This document shows, in pieces, positions 41,208 through 50,046 of a DNA stretch of 64,000 bases. Position numbers and translations under genes: made by a program. How positions within the stretch are numbered: the stretch's first letter is position 1; the number at the start of each line of letters is the position of its first letter. This DNA is from CAVUBL01 sp963837945 (GTDB lineage: Bacteria > Acidobacteriota > Thermoanaerobaculia > Multivoradales > DATKCC01): contig CAWIQD010000025.1 of NCBI GenBank assembly GCA_963837945.1, positions 198,131 through 262,130 on the forward strand, written 5' to 3'. The notes under the pieces were generated by a model, which saw nothing but the letters and a program-made list of their open reading frames with translations, searched no databases and was not told the origin of the DNA.

Positions 41208-41525
41208 CTAGCTGACCTTGATCGCGATGACCAGAGCGTAGATGACCAGCGACTCGATCAGGGCGAGGCCGATGATCAGAGTCGTCCGGATGTTGCCGGC
41301 CGCGCCAGGATTGCGCGCCATGCCGGAGAGGGCCGCCGAAGTGGCCTTCCCCTGGCCGAGCGCGCCGCCCAAGGCGGCGACCCCGATGGCGAAGCCCGCC
41401 GCCAGCGTCCCCAGGGGCACGCCGTTGCCGCCTCCCTGGGCGCCCGCGCCCTCCTGTGCGAAGGCGGGCGCCGCCACCAGGGCGACCAAGGCCATCAACA
41501 GACAGATCGTCTTGAGCTTGCTCAT
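41208..41525 (-). CDS. atpE: ATP synthase F0 subunit c
   Basis: 105 residues with a signal-like N-terminal extension (MSKLKTICLLMALVALVAAP, then AFAQ) before the two-helix c subunit. Helix 1 is GTLAAGFAIGVAALGGALGQ, the loop is ARNPGAAG, and helix 2 is TTLIIGLALIESLVIYALV. The ion-binding Glu is followed by Ser, and Gln is present in helix 1. Q...ES is part of the sodium-type ligand set, but the Thr after Ser is absent, so the ion is undecided. Part of the membrane rotor ring. It follows atpB on the same strand. Confidence 0.9.
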   Translation of the reverse strand: MSKLKTICLLMALVALVAAPAFAQEGAGAQGGGNGVPLGTLAAGFAIGVAALGGALGQGKATSAALSGMARNPGAAGNIRTTLIIGLALIESLVIYALVIAIKVS

Positions 41526-41598
41526 TCGAAGAAATCTCCTTTTGTTGAACCGGCGTGCACCGCAGTGAGCCGTCCGAGCCCGGAAGCAAAGGGGGGGG

Positions 41599-42393
41599 TT
41601 AGTGCTCCGTGGTCTCGGCTCCCGCGATGTACACCATGGTTAGCATGATGAAGATGAACGCCTGAAGCAGAGCCGCGAACAAGCCCAGTGCCATCATCGG
41701 GATGGGCAGGAGGATCGGCGCGAAGCCGAAGAACTGACCCGACACCGTGTGCTCGCCGGAGATGTTCCCGAACAGGCGGACGGCGAGCGACACCGCGCGG
41801 GCGGCGTGAGTGATCGGCTCGATGACGAGGAACAGGAGCGCGAAGGGGATCGCCATGGCGACCGGCATGCCGCCGATCGGGCCGAGAAACTGCTTGAAGT
41901 AGGACACCCCGTGGCGCCGCAACCCGATGTAGTTGTAGTAGAGGAACACGCTGATCGACAGGGCGCAGGTCGTATTGAGGTTCGCGGTCGGGGGCTGGAG
42001 GAAGAAGAACAGCCCGCACACGTTGCCGAAGAAGATGAACAGGGCGAGAGCTCCGATGATCGGCAGGTAGCGCCGTCCGGCCCCGTGGCCGACGATGTCC
42101 TCGATCAGCTTCTCGATCTCCTCGATGAGCACCTCGAGGATGTGCTGGAGCTTGCCCGGCCGCTCCTTCTTGAACCGGAAGCGCAGGGGGATGAAGATCG
42201 CCGCGCACACCAGCATCACGAACAGCGACATCGCGACGTGGTCCGGCACCTCGATCCTGCCCCAGTATCGGTCGAGGCCGGTGGCAGCGAGCAGCCAGTG
42301 CCAGCCCGCGTTGACCGGCCAGTACAGGATGGAGTGGAGGTGGTGCTCGCCGCCGCTCTCGGCCGCCGCGCCGGCGGCTTCAGGAGACATCAT
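41599..42393 (-). CDS. atpB: ATP synthase F0 subunit a
   Basis: 264 residues from ATG 42393, preceded by GGAAGGGATC; the next codon is another ATG. Multi-helix membrane protein with the essential Arg in helix 4 (HAARAVSLAVRLFGNISGEH) and conserved LPIIGALALFIFFGNVCGL. It forms the proton or sodium half-channels with the c ring. Overlaps the preceding small gene by 14 bp. Genes for b, delta and F1 subunits are not in the window, so the ATP synthase genes are split. Confidence 0.9.
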   Translation of the reverse strand: MMSPEAAGAAAESGGEHHLHSILYWPVNAGWHWLLAATGLDRYWGRIEVPDHVAMSLFVMLVCAAIFIPLRFRFKKERPGKLQHILEVLIEEIEKLIEDIVGHGAGRRYLPIIGALALFIFFGNVCGLFFFLQPPTANLNTTCALSISVFLYYNYIGLRRHGVSYFKQFLGPIGGMPVAMAIPFALLFLVIEPITHAARAVSLAVRLFGNISGEHTVSGQFFGFAPILLPIPMMALGLFAALLQAFIFIMLTMVYIAGAETTEH

Positions 42394-42838
42394 CGTGATC
42401 CCTTCCTCGAAACGCACGTACCGCTTGCAGCAGACCTTCGGTCATGAGCGCCGCAGGCAGCGTGGAACAGCCCAGTACGATCGCCGGGAAGAGGCCGGGG
42501 TCGAGGAGGAACACGGTGGCGGTGAGGAACGCCCCCAACAGACCTAGGCGCACAGAGGCCTTCAGGCCCTGACGCCAGCCGACTTCGGCTTCCCGGTCTC
42601 CCTGTGCCGCGGGCCCGATGGCGGAGACGATTCCCTGCAGCCCGCGGAAGCCCACGATACTTGCGGCGGACACCCCTGTCAAGACGAGGGCGGCGGCGAA
42701 TCGACCGGTGGCGGCGAAGGCGAGGGCGCCGGCCGCGGTCCACGCCGCGGCCGACCGCTCGATCCGCCGGAGGCTCGCGAGATCGGCCAGGGCGCCGCCG
42801 GCCGAGGCGCCGGGCGGGCCGGACGGAGCGCCGCTCAA
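42380..42838 (-). CDS. AtpI-like small membrane protein of the F0 cluster
   Basis: 152 residues with about four membrane segments, in the slot usually held by ATP synthase protein I, an assembly factor for the c ring. Start overlaps the upstream gene as ATGA and the stop overlaps atpB. Sequence is weakly conserved, so the assignment rests largely on context. Confidence 0.6.
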   Translation of the reverse strand: MSGAPSGPPGASAGGALADLASLRRIERSAAAWTAAGALAFAATGRFAAALVLTGVSAASIVGFRGLQGIVSAIGPAAQGDREAEVGWRQGLKASVRLGLLGAFLTATVFLLDPGLFPAIVLGCSTLPAALMTEGLLQAVRAFRGRDHDDVS

Positions 42839-43134
42839 CCGCGCCCCTCCCCGTCCCCGTCGGCACCGCGCTCCGCCTCGCGCCGCTCGATCCGGCGCAG
42901 CGAGGTGTAGAGGTTGTAGAAGGCCGCGACGCTGCCCAGGACGATCCCCGTGACCTCGCCCGTGAGCGGACCGCCCAGCCAGGTGCCGACCAGCCGGCCC
43001 AGGTAGAAGCCGAGGAGCAGGGCGATCGGGAACACGAACCCGATCACCGAGTACTCGGCAGCCGTGGCCAGGCCGCGCGACCCGCCGCCGTCGCCGGGGG
43101 GCACGCCGTCGTGCTCGTGCTGCTCGTCCGCCAT
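42835..43134 (-). CDS. AtpZ/AtpI-family protein, ATP synthase cluster
   Basis: 99 residues: acidic N-terminus, then two membrane helices (VIGFVFPIALLLGFYLGRLV and TGIVLGSVAAFYNLYTSL) as in the AtpZ/AtpI family. First gene of the F0 cluster. Only 27 bp separate its start from the divergent heptose kinase start. Confidence 0.7.
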   Translation of the reverse strand: MADEQHEHDGVPPGDGGGSRGLATAAEYSVIGFVFPIALLLGFYLGRLVGTWLGGPLTGEVTGIVLGSVAAFYNLYTSLRRIERREAERGADGDGEGRG

Positions 43135-43161
43135 ATCGCGGAGATTCTACCGTCAGGCCGC

Positions 43162-44268
43162 ATGTTAAGATTCCGCGCTCCTGTGGCCGATACCCACTCC
43201 GCTCCCACCGCCGAACGACTCCTCCAGCTCATCGGGCGCATGGCCGGCCGGCCGGTGGTCGTGCTCGCCGACCTGGTCGTCGACCGCTTCGTCTCCGGCA
43301 CGCCGAAGCGGATCAGCCGGGAGGCGCCGGTGCTCATCCTGCGCTACGAGGGCGAGCGCATCGCGCCGGGCGGCGGCGCGAACGCGGTGGCCAACATCGC
43401 CGCGCTCGGCGGCCGGCCCCTGCCGCTGGGCGTCGTGGGCGACGACGAGAGCGGCAGGCTCCTGCTCGCCGACCTCGCGGCGCGCGGGGTGCCGATCGAG
43501 GGCATCCGGGTTCACCCCGGCTACCGCACGCCCACCAAGACGCGCATCCTGGGCGGCGCCAAGGGCACGATCAAGCAGCAGATCGTGCGCTTCGACGTCG
43601 AGGAGAGCCTGACCCTCGACGAGGACGACCGGAGCCACTTCCGGCGCCGGCTCGAGGCCTGGGGCGAGGCCGGGCCCGAGGCCGGGGGACCGGCAGGCGT
43701 GGCGGTGCTCTCGGACTACGGCTACGGCACCGTCGAGACCTCGCTGGTGGGCGAGCTCCGGCGCTCGCTCGCCGGCGGCGGCGGCACCCTGGTCTGCGAC
43801 AGCCGCTTCCGGCTCGCCGAGTTCCACGGCGTCGACGCGGCGACCCCGAACGAGGAGGAGGCCGAGCTGCTCTACGGCGGCGAGCTCGAAGGGGCCCAGG
43901 GCGGCGGCCGCCCGGCGCTCCACCGCGCCGGCGTCGAGCTGCTCGAGCGGCTCGGCGTGCGCTTCCTGCTGATCACCCGCGGCAGCCGGGGGCTGTCGCT
44001 CTTCCTGCCCGGCCGCTCGGCGCACCTGCCGGTCCACGGCACGGACCAGGTGGCGGACGTGACCGGCGCCGGCGACACCGTGATCGGCGCCTTCGCCCTC
44101 GCCTTGGCGGCCGGTGCCTCGCCGCTCGAGGCCGCGGCCCTCGCCGACTACGCCGGGGGCGTGGTGGTGATGAAGATGGGCACCGCCACGCTCACGCCCG
44201 GCGAGCTCGCCGAGGCGGTCGAGCGCGATCCCGCGCCCCTCGAGGAGCTCCGGTGGGAACGGTCGTAG
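43162..44268 (+). CDS. hldA: Heptose-7-phosphate kinase (HldE N-terminal domain as a separate gene)
   Basis: 368 residues from ATG 43162; GTG 43183 is an alternative start. PfkB-family kinase: GGGANAVANIAALGG near the N-terminus and the ATP/anion motif DVTGAGDTVIGAFALAL at the C-terminus. It phosphorylates D-glycero-D-manno-heptose 7-phosphate in ADP-heptose synthesis. Overlaps the adenylyltransferase gene by 16 bp, so the HldE functions are split but kept together. Confidence 0.85.
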   Translation: MLRFRAPVADTHSAPTAERLLQLIGRMAGRPVVVLADLVVDRFVSGTPKRISREAPVLILRYEGERIAPGGGANAVANIAALGGRPLPLGVVGDDESGRLLLADLAARGVPIEGIRVHPGYRTPTKTRILGGAKGTIKQQIVRFDVEESLTLDEDDRSHFRRRLEAWGEAGPEAGGPAGVAVLSDYGYGTVETSLVGELRRSLAGGGGTLVCDSRFRLAEFHGVDAATPNEEEAELLYGGELEGAQGGGRPALHRAGVELLERLGVRFLLITRGSRGLSLFLPGRSAHLPVHGTDQVADVTGAGDTVIGAFALALAAGASPLEAAALADYAGGVVVMKMGTATLTPGELAEAVERDPAPLEELRWERS

Positions 44269-44735
44269 CAGCCGACGAGCTCGAGCGGATCGTCGCCGGC
44301 CTGCGCGCCGCGGGCCGCACGGTGGCGCTGGCCAACGGCCATTTCGACCTGCTCCACGTCGGCCACCTGCGCTACCTCCGGGGAGCGGCGGCCACCGCCG
44401 ACGTGCTCGTCGTGGCGCTCAACGACGACGAGTCGGTCGCCCGGCTCAAGGGGCCGGGCCGGCCCGTGGTGCCGGCGGCCGAGCGGGCCGAGCTGCTGGC
44501 CGCCCTCGAGCCGGTCGACTACGTCACCCTGTTCGCGGGCGACTCGCCGGCCCCGCTGCTCGCCCGCCTGCGCCCCGACGTCCACTGCAAGGGGACCGAC
44601 TACGGCTCGCCCGAGCGGGTTCCGGAGCGCGCGACCGTGCGCTCCTACGGCGGCGAGACGCGGCTGGTGGGCGATCCCAAGGAGCACGCGACCCGCGACC
44701 TGATCGCCCGGGTCAAGGCGCTGCCCGGCGACTGA
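44253..44735 (+). CDS. hldC: Heptose-1-phosphate adenylyltransferase (HldE C-terminal domain)
   Basis: 160 residues from GTG 44253. Nucleotidyltransferase motifs ANGHFDLLHVGHLRYL (HxGH) and KGTDYGSPERVPE. Makes ADP-heptose for the LPS core with the preceding kinase. The palindromic element at 44735 begins at its stop codon. Confidence 0.85.
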   Translation: MGTVVAADELERIVAGLRAAGRTVALANGHFDLLHVGHLRYLRGAAATADVLVVALNDDESVARLKGPGRPVVPAAERAELLAALEPVDYVTLFAGDSPAPLLARLRPDVHCKGTDYGSPERVPERATVRSYGGETRLVGDPKEHATRDLIARVKALPGD

Positions 44736-44896
44736 GAGCTTGTGAATGAATCTCCGACCTACTGCGGGCGCCCCCGAATCGCCCCTCGCGGCGTTACGCC
44801 TCCTCGACGTAGGCCCCGCTACGCCTGCGTCGGCGCGCCTTGCGAGGGGCGCCCGGGAACGCCCTCGCGACGGCCGGAGATTTATTCACAAGCTCT
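44735..44896. repeat. Palindromic intergenic element, copy 1
   Basis: Ends AGAGCTTGTGAATGAATCTC and its complement match at 21 of 22 positions. The 162-bp core has short blocks also found at 56090-56251 (GAGGGCGT, CTCGCAAGGCGCGC, AACGCCGCGAGG) and at 51371-51683. No coding potential. It fills the gap between hldC and the heptosyltransferase. Confidence 0.65.
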
Positions 44897-44925
44897 GAGA
44901 CGACCACCTCCTGCGACCGGTCCCC

Positions 44926-45960
44926 ATGCGCATCCTCATCCTCCGGACCTCGGCCCTGGGCGACGTGGTCCACTGCCTGCCGGTGCTCACCGCCTTGCGG
45001 CGCCACCTCCCCGAGGCTCGGATCGGCTGGGTGATCGAGAGCGCGTTCGCGCCGCTCCTCGCCGGCCATCCGGACCTCGACGCCCTGATCGAGGTCCGGT
45101 TGCGCGCCTGGCGGCGCCGGCCCTTCGCCGCGTCGACCCGCCGGGAGATCGCGGCGCTGCTCGGGGCGCTCCGGGCCTTCCGGGCGGACGTCGCCCTCGA
45201 CCTCATGGGCAACCACAAGGCCGGCATGCTGGGCGCCGCCACCCTCGCCCGCCGGCGGATCGGGCTCGCCCGCCGCCAGCGCCGCGAGCCCTCGAGCGTG
45301 GTGTGGATCACCGAGACCGCCGAGGCCCCTGGCCGCCACGCGGTGGAGCGCGCGCTGGCGGTGCTCGAGCGCCTCGGCCTGCCCGCCGAGCCGCCGGACT
45401 TCGGCGCCGACCGCCTGCTCGCCGGCCCGGCACCGGAGGCGGCCTTGGGCGCGGATCCGCGGCCCTTCTGCCTGATCCACCCGGGCGCCGCGTGGGGCAA
45501 CAAGGTCTACCCGGCCGAGCGCTGGGGGGCGGTCGCGCGGGGGCTCGCCGAGCGCCTGGACACGGCGGTGCGGATCGCCCTGCCGCCCGCCCCCGGCGAG
45601 CGCGAGCTGGCCGCCCGCATCGTGGGCGAGAGCCGGGGCGCGGCGGAGCCGATCGAAGCCGCCGATCTGCCGACCCTGGGAGCGCTCTCGCGGCGCGCCC
45701 GGCTGGTGCTCGGGGCCGACAGCGGACCGGTCCACCTGGCGCACGCCCTCGGCACGCCGGTGGTCTGCCTGATGGGACCGACCGACCCGGAGTGCCATGG
45801 ACCCTACGGCGATCCCCGCGGCGCCCTCTCGCGCCCTCTCCCCTGCTCCTACTGCTATCGCCGCTTCGCCGGCACCAAGGCCTGCCTGCTCGAGATCACG
45901 CCGGGCGCCGTGGTGGAGCGCGCCGCGGAGATCCTGATAAACTCCGCCCCTATCGTCTGA
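44926..45960 (+). CDS. Glycosyltransferase family 9, heptosyltransferase (WaaC-like)
   Basis: 344 residues. RILILRTSALGDVVHCLPVL is the typical start, HPGAAWGNKVYPAERWGAVA the nucleotide-sugar region, and LVLGADSGPVHLAHALGTPV followed by MGPTDPECHGPYG completes the GT9 signature. Uses ADP-heptose from the two genes before it, probably for the LPS inner core. Confidence 0.85.
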   Translation: MRILILRTSALGDVVHCLPVLTALRRHLPEARIGWVIESAFAPLLAGHPDLDALIEVRLRAWRRRPFAASTRREIAALLGALRAFRADVALDLMGNHKAGMLGAATLARRRIGLARRQRREPSSVVWITETAEAPGRHAVERALAVLERLGLPAEPPDFGADRLLAGPAPEAALGADPRPFCLIHPGAAWGNKVYPAERWGAVARGLAERLDTAVRIALPPAPGERELAARIVGESRGAAEPIEAADLPTLGALSRRARLVLGADSGPVHLAHALGTPVVCLMGPTDPECHGPYGDPRGALSRPLPCSYCYRRFAGTKACLLEITPGAVVERAAEILINSAPIV

Positions 45961-46023
45961 TCTCGGGGCCGCGGGCCCCATCTCTTCGCTCTACTACCCA
46001 GCAGCAGGGCAACCCGACTCTCC

Positions 46024-47745
46024 ATGCCTCCACAAAAGCGATTCGGCGAGTTCCTCATCAAGGCCGGGAAGATCGAACCGGAGCAGCTCCAGGAAGCCCT
46101 GCAGATCCAGCAGAAGGAGGGTGGCCGCCTGGGCACCAACCTGGTGAAGCTGGGCTACCTCGACGAAGCGGAGCTGGTCGAGCAGCTCTCCCGGCACTTC
46201 GGCGTGCCGTCGGTCGATCTCGACGGCGTCGAGGTCGACGAGACCATCCTCAAGATCATCCCGGGCGACATCGCCCGCAAGTACACGATCCTGCCGGTCT
46301 CGAAGGCCGGGGCCACCGTGACCCTGGCGATGATCGATCCGACGAACGTCTTCGCCATGGACGACGTCAAGTTCATGACCGGCTACCGGGTGGAGCCGGT
46401 GGTCGCCTCCGAGCGCCAGATCCGCGCCTCGATCGACGCCTTCTACGGCTCGACCCACGCGATCGAGCTGAAGAAGGTGATGGAGGAGGTCAGCGAGGAC
46501 GCCGAGACCGACCTCGAGGTGCTCGAGGAGGAGGAAGACCTCGACCTCGACACCCTGGAGGCCGAGTCCGAGCAGGCGCCGGTGGTGAAGCTGGTCAACA
46601 TGGTCATGACCGACGCCATCAAGCGCGGCGCCTCGGACATCCACATCGAGCCCTACGAGCGGGACTACCGGGTGCGCTACCGGATCGACGGCGTGCTCTA
46701 CGAGATGATGCACCCGCCGCTCAAGCTCAAGGAGGCGATCACCAGCCGGGTCAAGATCATGTCGCGGCTCGACATCGCCGAGAAGCGCCTGCCCCAGGAC
46801 GGCCGGATCAAGATCAAGACCCGCATCCAGGGCAAGGTCAAGGACCTCGATTTCCGGGTCTCGGTGCTGCCGACGATCTTCGGCGAGAAGGTGGTGATGC
46901 GCCTTCTCGACAAAGACAAGCTGATGCTCGACATGACGAAGCTCGGCTTCGAGGTCGAATCGCTGCGCAAGTTCGAGAGCGCCATCTTCAAGCCGTACGG
47001 GATGGTGCTGGTCACCGGACCCACCGGCTCGGGAAAGACGAACACCCTCTACTCGGCGCTCCAGCGGCTCAACACCGCGGAGGTCAACATCATGACCGCC
47101 GAGGACCCGGTCGAGTTCAACCTGGAGGGCATCAACCAGGTCCAGATGCGCGAGCGCATCGGGCTGAACTTCGCCTCCACCCTGCGCTCGTTCTTGCGCC
47201 AGGACCCGAACATCGTGCTGGTGGGCGAGATCCGCGACTTCGAGACCGCCGAGGTCGCGATCAAGGCCGCCATGACCGGCCACCTGGTGCTCTCGACGCT
47301 GCACACCAACGACGCGCCGTCGACCATCAACCGCCTGATGAACATGGGCATCGAGCCGTTCCTGGTGGCCACCTCGGTGCACCTGATCGTCGCCCAGCGG
47401 CTGGTGCGCCGGGTCTGCACCTTCTGCAAGGAGCCGTTCGAGGTCCCCACCGCCGCGCTGGTCGACATCGGCTTCAGCGAGCAGGAAGCCAAGGGCATCA
47501 ACCTGTTCCGCGGCCGCGGCTGCGAGCGCTGCAGCCAGACCGGCTACCGCGGCCGGATCGCGCTCTACGAGGTGATGGAGTGCAACGACGACACCCGGGA
47601 GCTGATCCTGTCGGGCGCCTCGGCGATCGAGCTGCGCCAGCACGCGGTCGAGACCGGCATGATCAGCCTGCGCGCGAGCGGCCGGCAGAAGATCCGGGAC
47701 GGGGTGACGACGATCGACGAGGTGGTCCGCGAAACGGTGAGCTGA
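46024..47745 (+). CDS. pilB: Type IV pilus assembly ATPase PilB
   Basis: 573 residues. N-terminal MshEN-like region (RFGEFLIKAGKIEPEQLQEA), then the secretion ATPase: Walker A GPTGSGKTNT, Asp box (TAEDPVEFNLEGINQVQM), Walker B VGEIRDFETAEVA, His box (LSTLHTNDAPSTINRL) and tetracysteine zinc site (CTFC ... CERC). Powers pilus extension in the cytoplasm. 63 bp after the heptosyltransferase; other pil genes are not present here. Confidence 0.9.
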   Translation: MPPQKRFGEFLIKAGKIEPEQLQEALQIQQKEGGRLGTNLVKLGYLDEAELVEQLSRHFGVPSVDLDGVEVDETILKIIPGDIARKYTILPVSKAGATVTLAMIDPTNVFAMDDVKFMTGYRVEPVVASERQIRASIDAFYGSTHAIELKKVMEEVSEDAETDLEVLEEEEDLDLDTLEAESEQAPVVKLVNMVMTDAIKRGASDIHIEPYERDYRVRYRIDGVLYEMMHPPLKLKEAITSRVKIMSRLDIAEKRLPQDGRIKIKTRIQGKVKDLDFRVSVLPTIFGEKVVMRLLDKDKLMLDMTKLGFEVESLRKFESAIFKPYGMVLVTGPTGSGKTNTLYSALQRLNTAEVNIMTAEDPVEFNLEGINQVQMRERIGLNFASTLRSFLRQDPNIVLVGEIRDFETAEVAIKAAMTGHLVLSTLHTNDAPSTINRLMNMGIEPFLVATSVHLIVAQRLVRRVCTFCKEPFEVPTAALVDIGFSEQEAKGINLFRGRGCERCSQTGYRGRIALYEVMECNDDTRELILSGASAIELRQHAVETGMISLRASGRQKIRDGVTTIDEVVRETVS

Positions 47746-47775
47746 GGGGCGAGGCTCCCAGCTCCAGCCCGTGCC

Positions 47776-48340
47776 TCACGCTCGGGAGTCCCAGAGGGGC
47801 TCGGGGTGGCCGGTGCGCGCGTTCTCGTGGCGGGCGAGGACGAAGAGCAGGTCCGACAGGCGGTTCAGGTAGCGCAGAGCCTCGGCCGGCACCTTCTCCT
47901 CCCGGCCGAGCGCGGCCAGCAGGCGCTCGGCCCGCCGGCAGACGCAACGCGCGACGTGGAGCCGGGCGGCGGTCACCCCGCCGCCGGGCAGGATGAAGTT
48001 CTCGAGCGGCGCGAGCTCGGTGTTCGAGCTCGTCGATCCAGCGCTCGAGCGCCTCGACGTGGCGCGCCTCGATCTGCGGACCGGGCCGCCGTTCGCGATC
48101 CTCGGGCAGTGTGGCGAGCATGGAGCCCAGGTGGAAGAGCTCGTTCTGGACCCGCTCGAGCCCCGTGCGACTGCGCGCGCCGACCTCGCCGGCGAGCACC
48201 ACCCCGAGGTGCGAGGAGAGCTCGTCGACCGTGCCGTAGGACTCGATTCGCGGCGCGTCCTTGGGCAGCTTCTGCCCGCCCGCGAGCCGGGTCTCGCCGG
48301 CGTCTCCCTGGCGGGTGTAGATCTTGGTCAGGCGGGGCAC
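47776..48340 (-). CDS. Cob(I)alamin adenosyltransferase, PduO type, frameshifted
   Basis: From GTG 48340: PRLTKIYTRQGDAGETRLAG and SYGTVDELSSHLG are the PduO nucleotide-binding motifs. The frame then breaks near 48025. The remaining conserved part (NTELAPLENFILPGGGVTAA, then RLHVARCVCRRAERLLA and the C-terminus ending PLWDSRA) lies in another frame. One extra base there accounts for it, so the span is 565 bp. If the reading is true the enzyme is broken; the same sort of indel appears elsewhere in the window. Converts cobalamin to adenosylcobalamin. Confidence 0.75.
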
Positions 48341-48363
48341 GGCGAGGAGAATACAATCCTTCC

Positions 48364-48798
48364 ATGAGCGAGACCACCGTGTTCGGCAGGATCCTCGACG
48401 GCGAGATCCCCTGCCACCGGATCTACGAGGACGACCACGTCCTCGCCTTCCTCGACGTCGGCCCGCTCGCCGAGGGGCACACCCTCCTGATCCCGAAGGA
48501 GCGCAAGGCATACCTGCACGAGCTCTCCGACGAGGCGGCGGCCGCCCTCGGCCGGGCGCTGCCGCGCCTCGCCCGGGCGGTGATGCGCGCGACCGGCGCC
48601 GACGCCTACAACGTGCTCCAGAACAACGGCGCGGCGGCCCACCAGGTCGTGATGCACGTCCACTTCCACGTCATCCCCAAGGTAGGGCCGCAGGGGCTGG
48701 GCATCGGCTGGCACCCGGGCACGCTCGACGACGCCCGGGCCCGGGAGCTGACCGTCGCGATCCGCCGCGAGCTCGAGAGAGAGGGCCAGAGCGGATGA
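48364..48798 (+). CDS. HIT-family nucleotide hydrolase
   Basis: 144 residues. SETTVFGRILDGEIPCHRIY and the histidine triad HVHFHVIPK, plus NNGAAAHQVVMHVHFH. Cytoplasmic purine nucleotide phosphoramidase-like (HinT/Fhit) protein. Only 23 bp divergent from the adenosyltransferase. The tandem repeats at 48837 begin shortly after its stop. Confidence 0.85.
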   Translation: MSETTVFGRILDGEIPCHRIYEDDHVLAFLDVGPLAEGHTLLIPKERKAYLHELSDEAAAALGRALPRLARAVMRATGADAYNVLQNNGAAAHQVVMHVHFHVIPKVGPQGLGIGWHPGTLDDARARELTVAIRRELEREGQSG

Positions 48799-48836
48799 CG
48801 ACACCCCGCGAGCCCACCAGAGAACCGGGAGGGGGC

Positions 48837-49017
48837 GTCCCCTTCCCCCCCGTGGGGTGGGAAGGGGATCGAGGGGATGCGGGGGGCACCCGGTCGACCG
48901 TCCCCTTCCCCCCGTGGGGTGGGAAGGGGATCGAGGGGATGCGGGGGGGACCCGGTCGAGCGTCCCCTTCCCCCCCGTGGGGTGGGAAGGGGATCGAGGG
49001 GTTGCGGGGGGGACCCG
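48837..49017. repeat. Three tandem GC-rich units of about 62 bp
   Basis: Units start at 48837, 48900 and 48962 (the last is 56 bp). Each contains a CCCCTTCCC / GGGAAGGGG hairpin and GATCGAGGGG. They fill the spacer up to the next start codon. Too short and without spacers of variable sequence to be CRISPR. Possibly a REP-like element amplified in tandem. Confidence 0.75.
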
Positions 49018-50031
49018 ATGAAGGCATGGGAGGTGCGGGGCGCCTTCGGGCTCGAGCACCTCGAGCTCGCGGAGCGGCCGGTGCCCGAGCCCGGGCCCGG
49101 CGAGGTGCGGCTGCGCCTCGCGGCGGCCTCGATCAACTTCCGCGACCTGCTGATGGTCCGCGGCGACTACAACCCGAAGCAGGCGCTGCCGCTCGTGCCC
49201 TGCTCGGACGGCGTCGGCGAGGTCGTCGCCCTGGGGCCGGGGGTCCGGTCGCCGGCCGTCGGTACCCGGGTGACACCGATCTTCGCCCAGGGCTGGCTCG
49301 CCGGCGAGCCCTCGCGGGAGGCGGTGCGATCGACCCTCGGCGGGCCGCTCGACGGCACTCTCGCCGAGGAGATGGTGGTGCGCGCCGACTCGGTGCTGCC
49401 GGTGCCCGAGCACCTGTCGGACGAAGAGGCCGCGACCCTGCCCTGCGCCGGCGTCACCGCGTGGAACGCGCTCGCCGAGAGCGGCTCGGTCCGCGCCGGC
49501 GACACGGTGCTCACCCTGGGCACCGGCGGCGTCTCGATCTTCGCCCTGCAGCTCGCTCGGCTCCTGGGTGCCCGGGTGATCGTCACGTCCTCCTCCGACG
49601 AGAAGCTCGAGCGGGCCCGGGAGCTCGGCGCCTGGGAGGGGATCAACTACCGGTCGATGCCGCAGTGGGGACGCCGGGTCAAGGAGCTCACCGGCGGCCG
49701 CGGCGCGGACCACGTCATCGAGGTGGGCGGGGCGGGGACGCTCGAGCAGTCGCTCGCCGCGGTGCGGCACGCGGGGACGATCTCCCTGATCGGAGTCCTC
49801 GCCGGCCGGGTGACCGACCTCGACGTCGCCTCGATCCTGATGCGGAGCGTCCGGATCCAGGGGGTGCTGGTGGGCAGCCGGGCGTGCTTCGAAGCCCTCG
49901 ACCGGGCGGTCGCGCTCCACCGCCTGCGGCCGGTGGTCGACCGGGTGTTCGATTTCGCGGAGGTCCCGCGCGCCTTCGAGCACCTGGCCGCCGGGCGCCA
50001 CCTGGGCAAGGTCTGCGTGCGGATCGATTGA
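49018..50031 (+). CDS. Zinc-independent MDR alcohol dehydrogenase / quinone oxidoreductase-like
   Basis: 337 residues from ATG 49018. MDR fold: N-terminal GroES-like part (EVRLRLAAASINFRDLLMVR), the cofactor loop GTGGVSIFALQLARLLGA and the later GTISLIGVLAG. No catalytic or structural zinc cysteines of the classic ADH type. NAD(P)H-dependent reductase of unknown substrate. The start lies directly at the end of the tandem repeats. Confidence 0.8.
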   Translation: MKAWEVRGAFGLEHLELAERPVPEPGPGEVRLRLAAASINFRDLLMVRGDYNPKQALPLVPCSDGVGEVVALGPGVRSPAVGTRVTPIFAQGWLAGEPSREAVRSTLGGPLDGTLAEEMVVRADSVLPVPEHLSDEEAATLPCAGVTAWNALAESGSVRAGDTVLTLGTGGVSIFALQLARLLGARVIVTSSSDEKLERARELGAWEGINYRSMPQWGRRVKELTGGRGADHVIEVGGAGTLEQSLAAVRHAGTISLIGVLAGRVTDLDVASILMRSVRIQGVLVGSRACFEALDRAVALHRLRPVVDRVFDFAEVPRAFEHLAAGRHLGKVCVRID

Positions 50032-50046
50032 GCGCCTGTACCGGCG

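Noticed and set aside
48837..49017. Possible CRISPR array
   Set aside because: Units abut directly with no unique spacers, and no cas genes are present.
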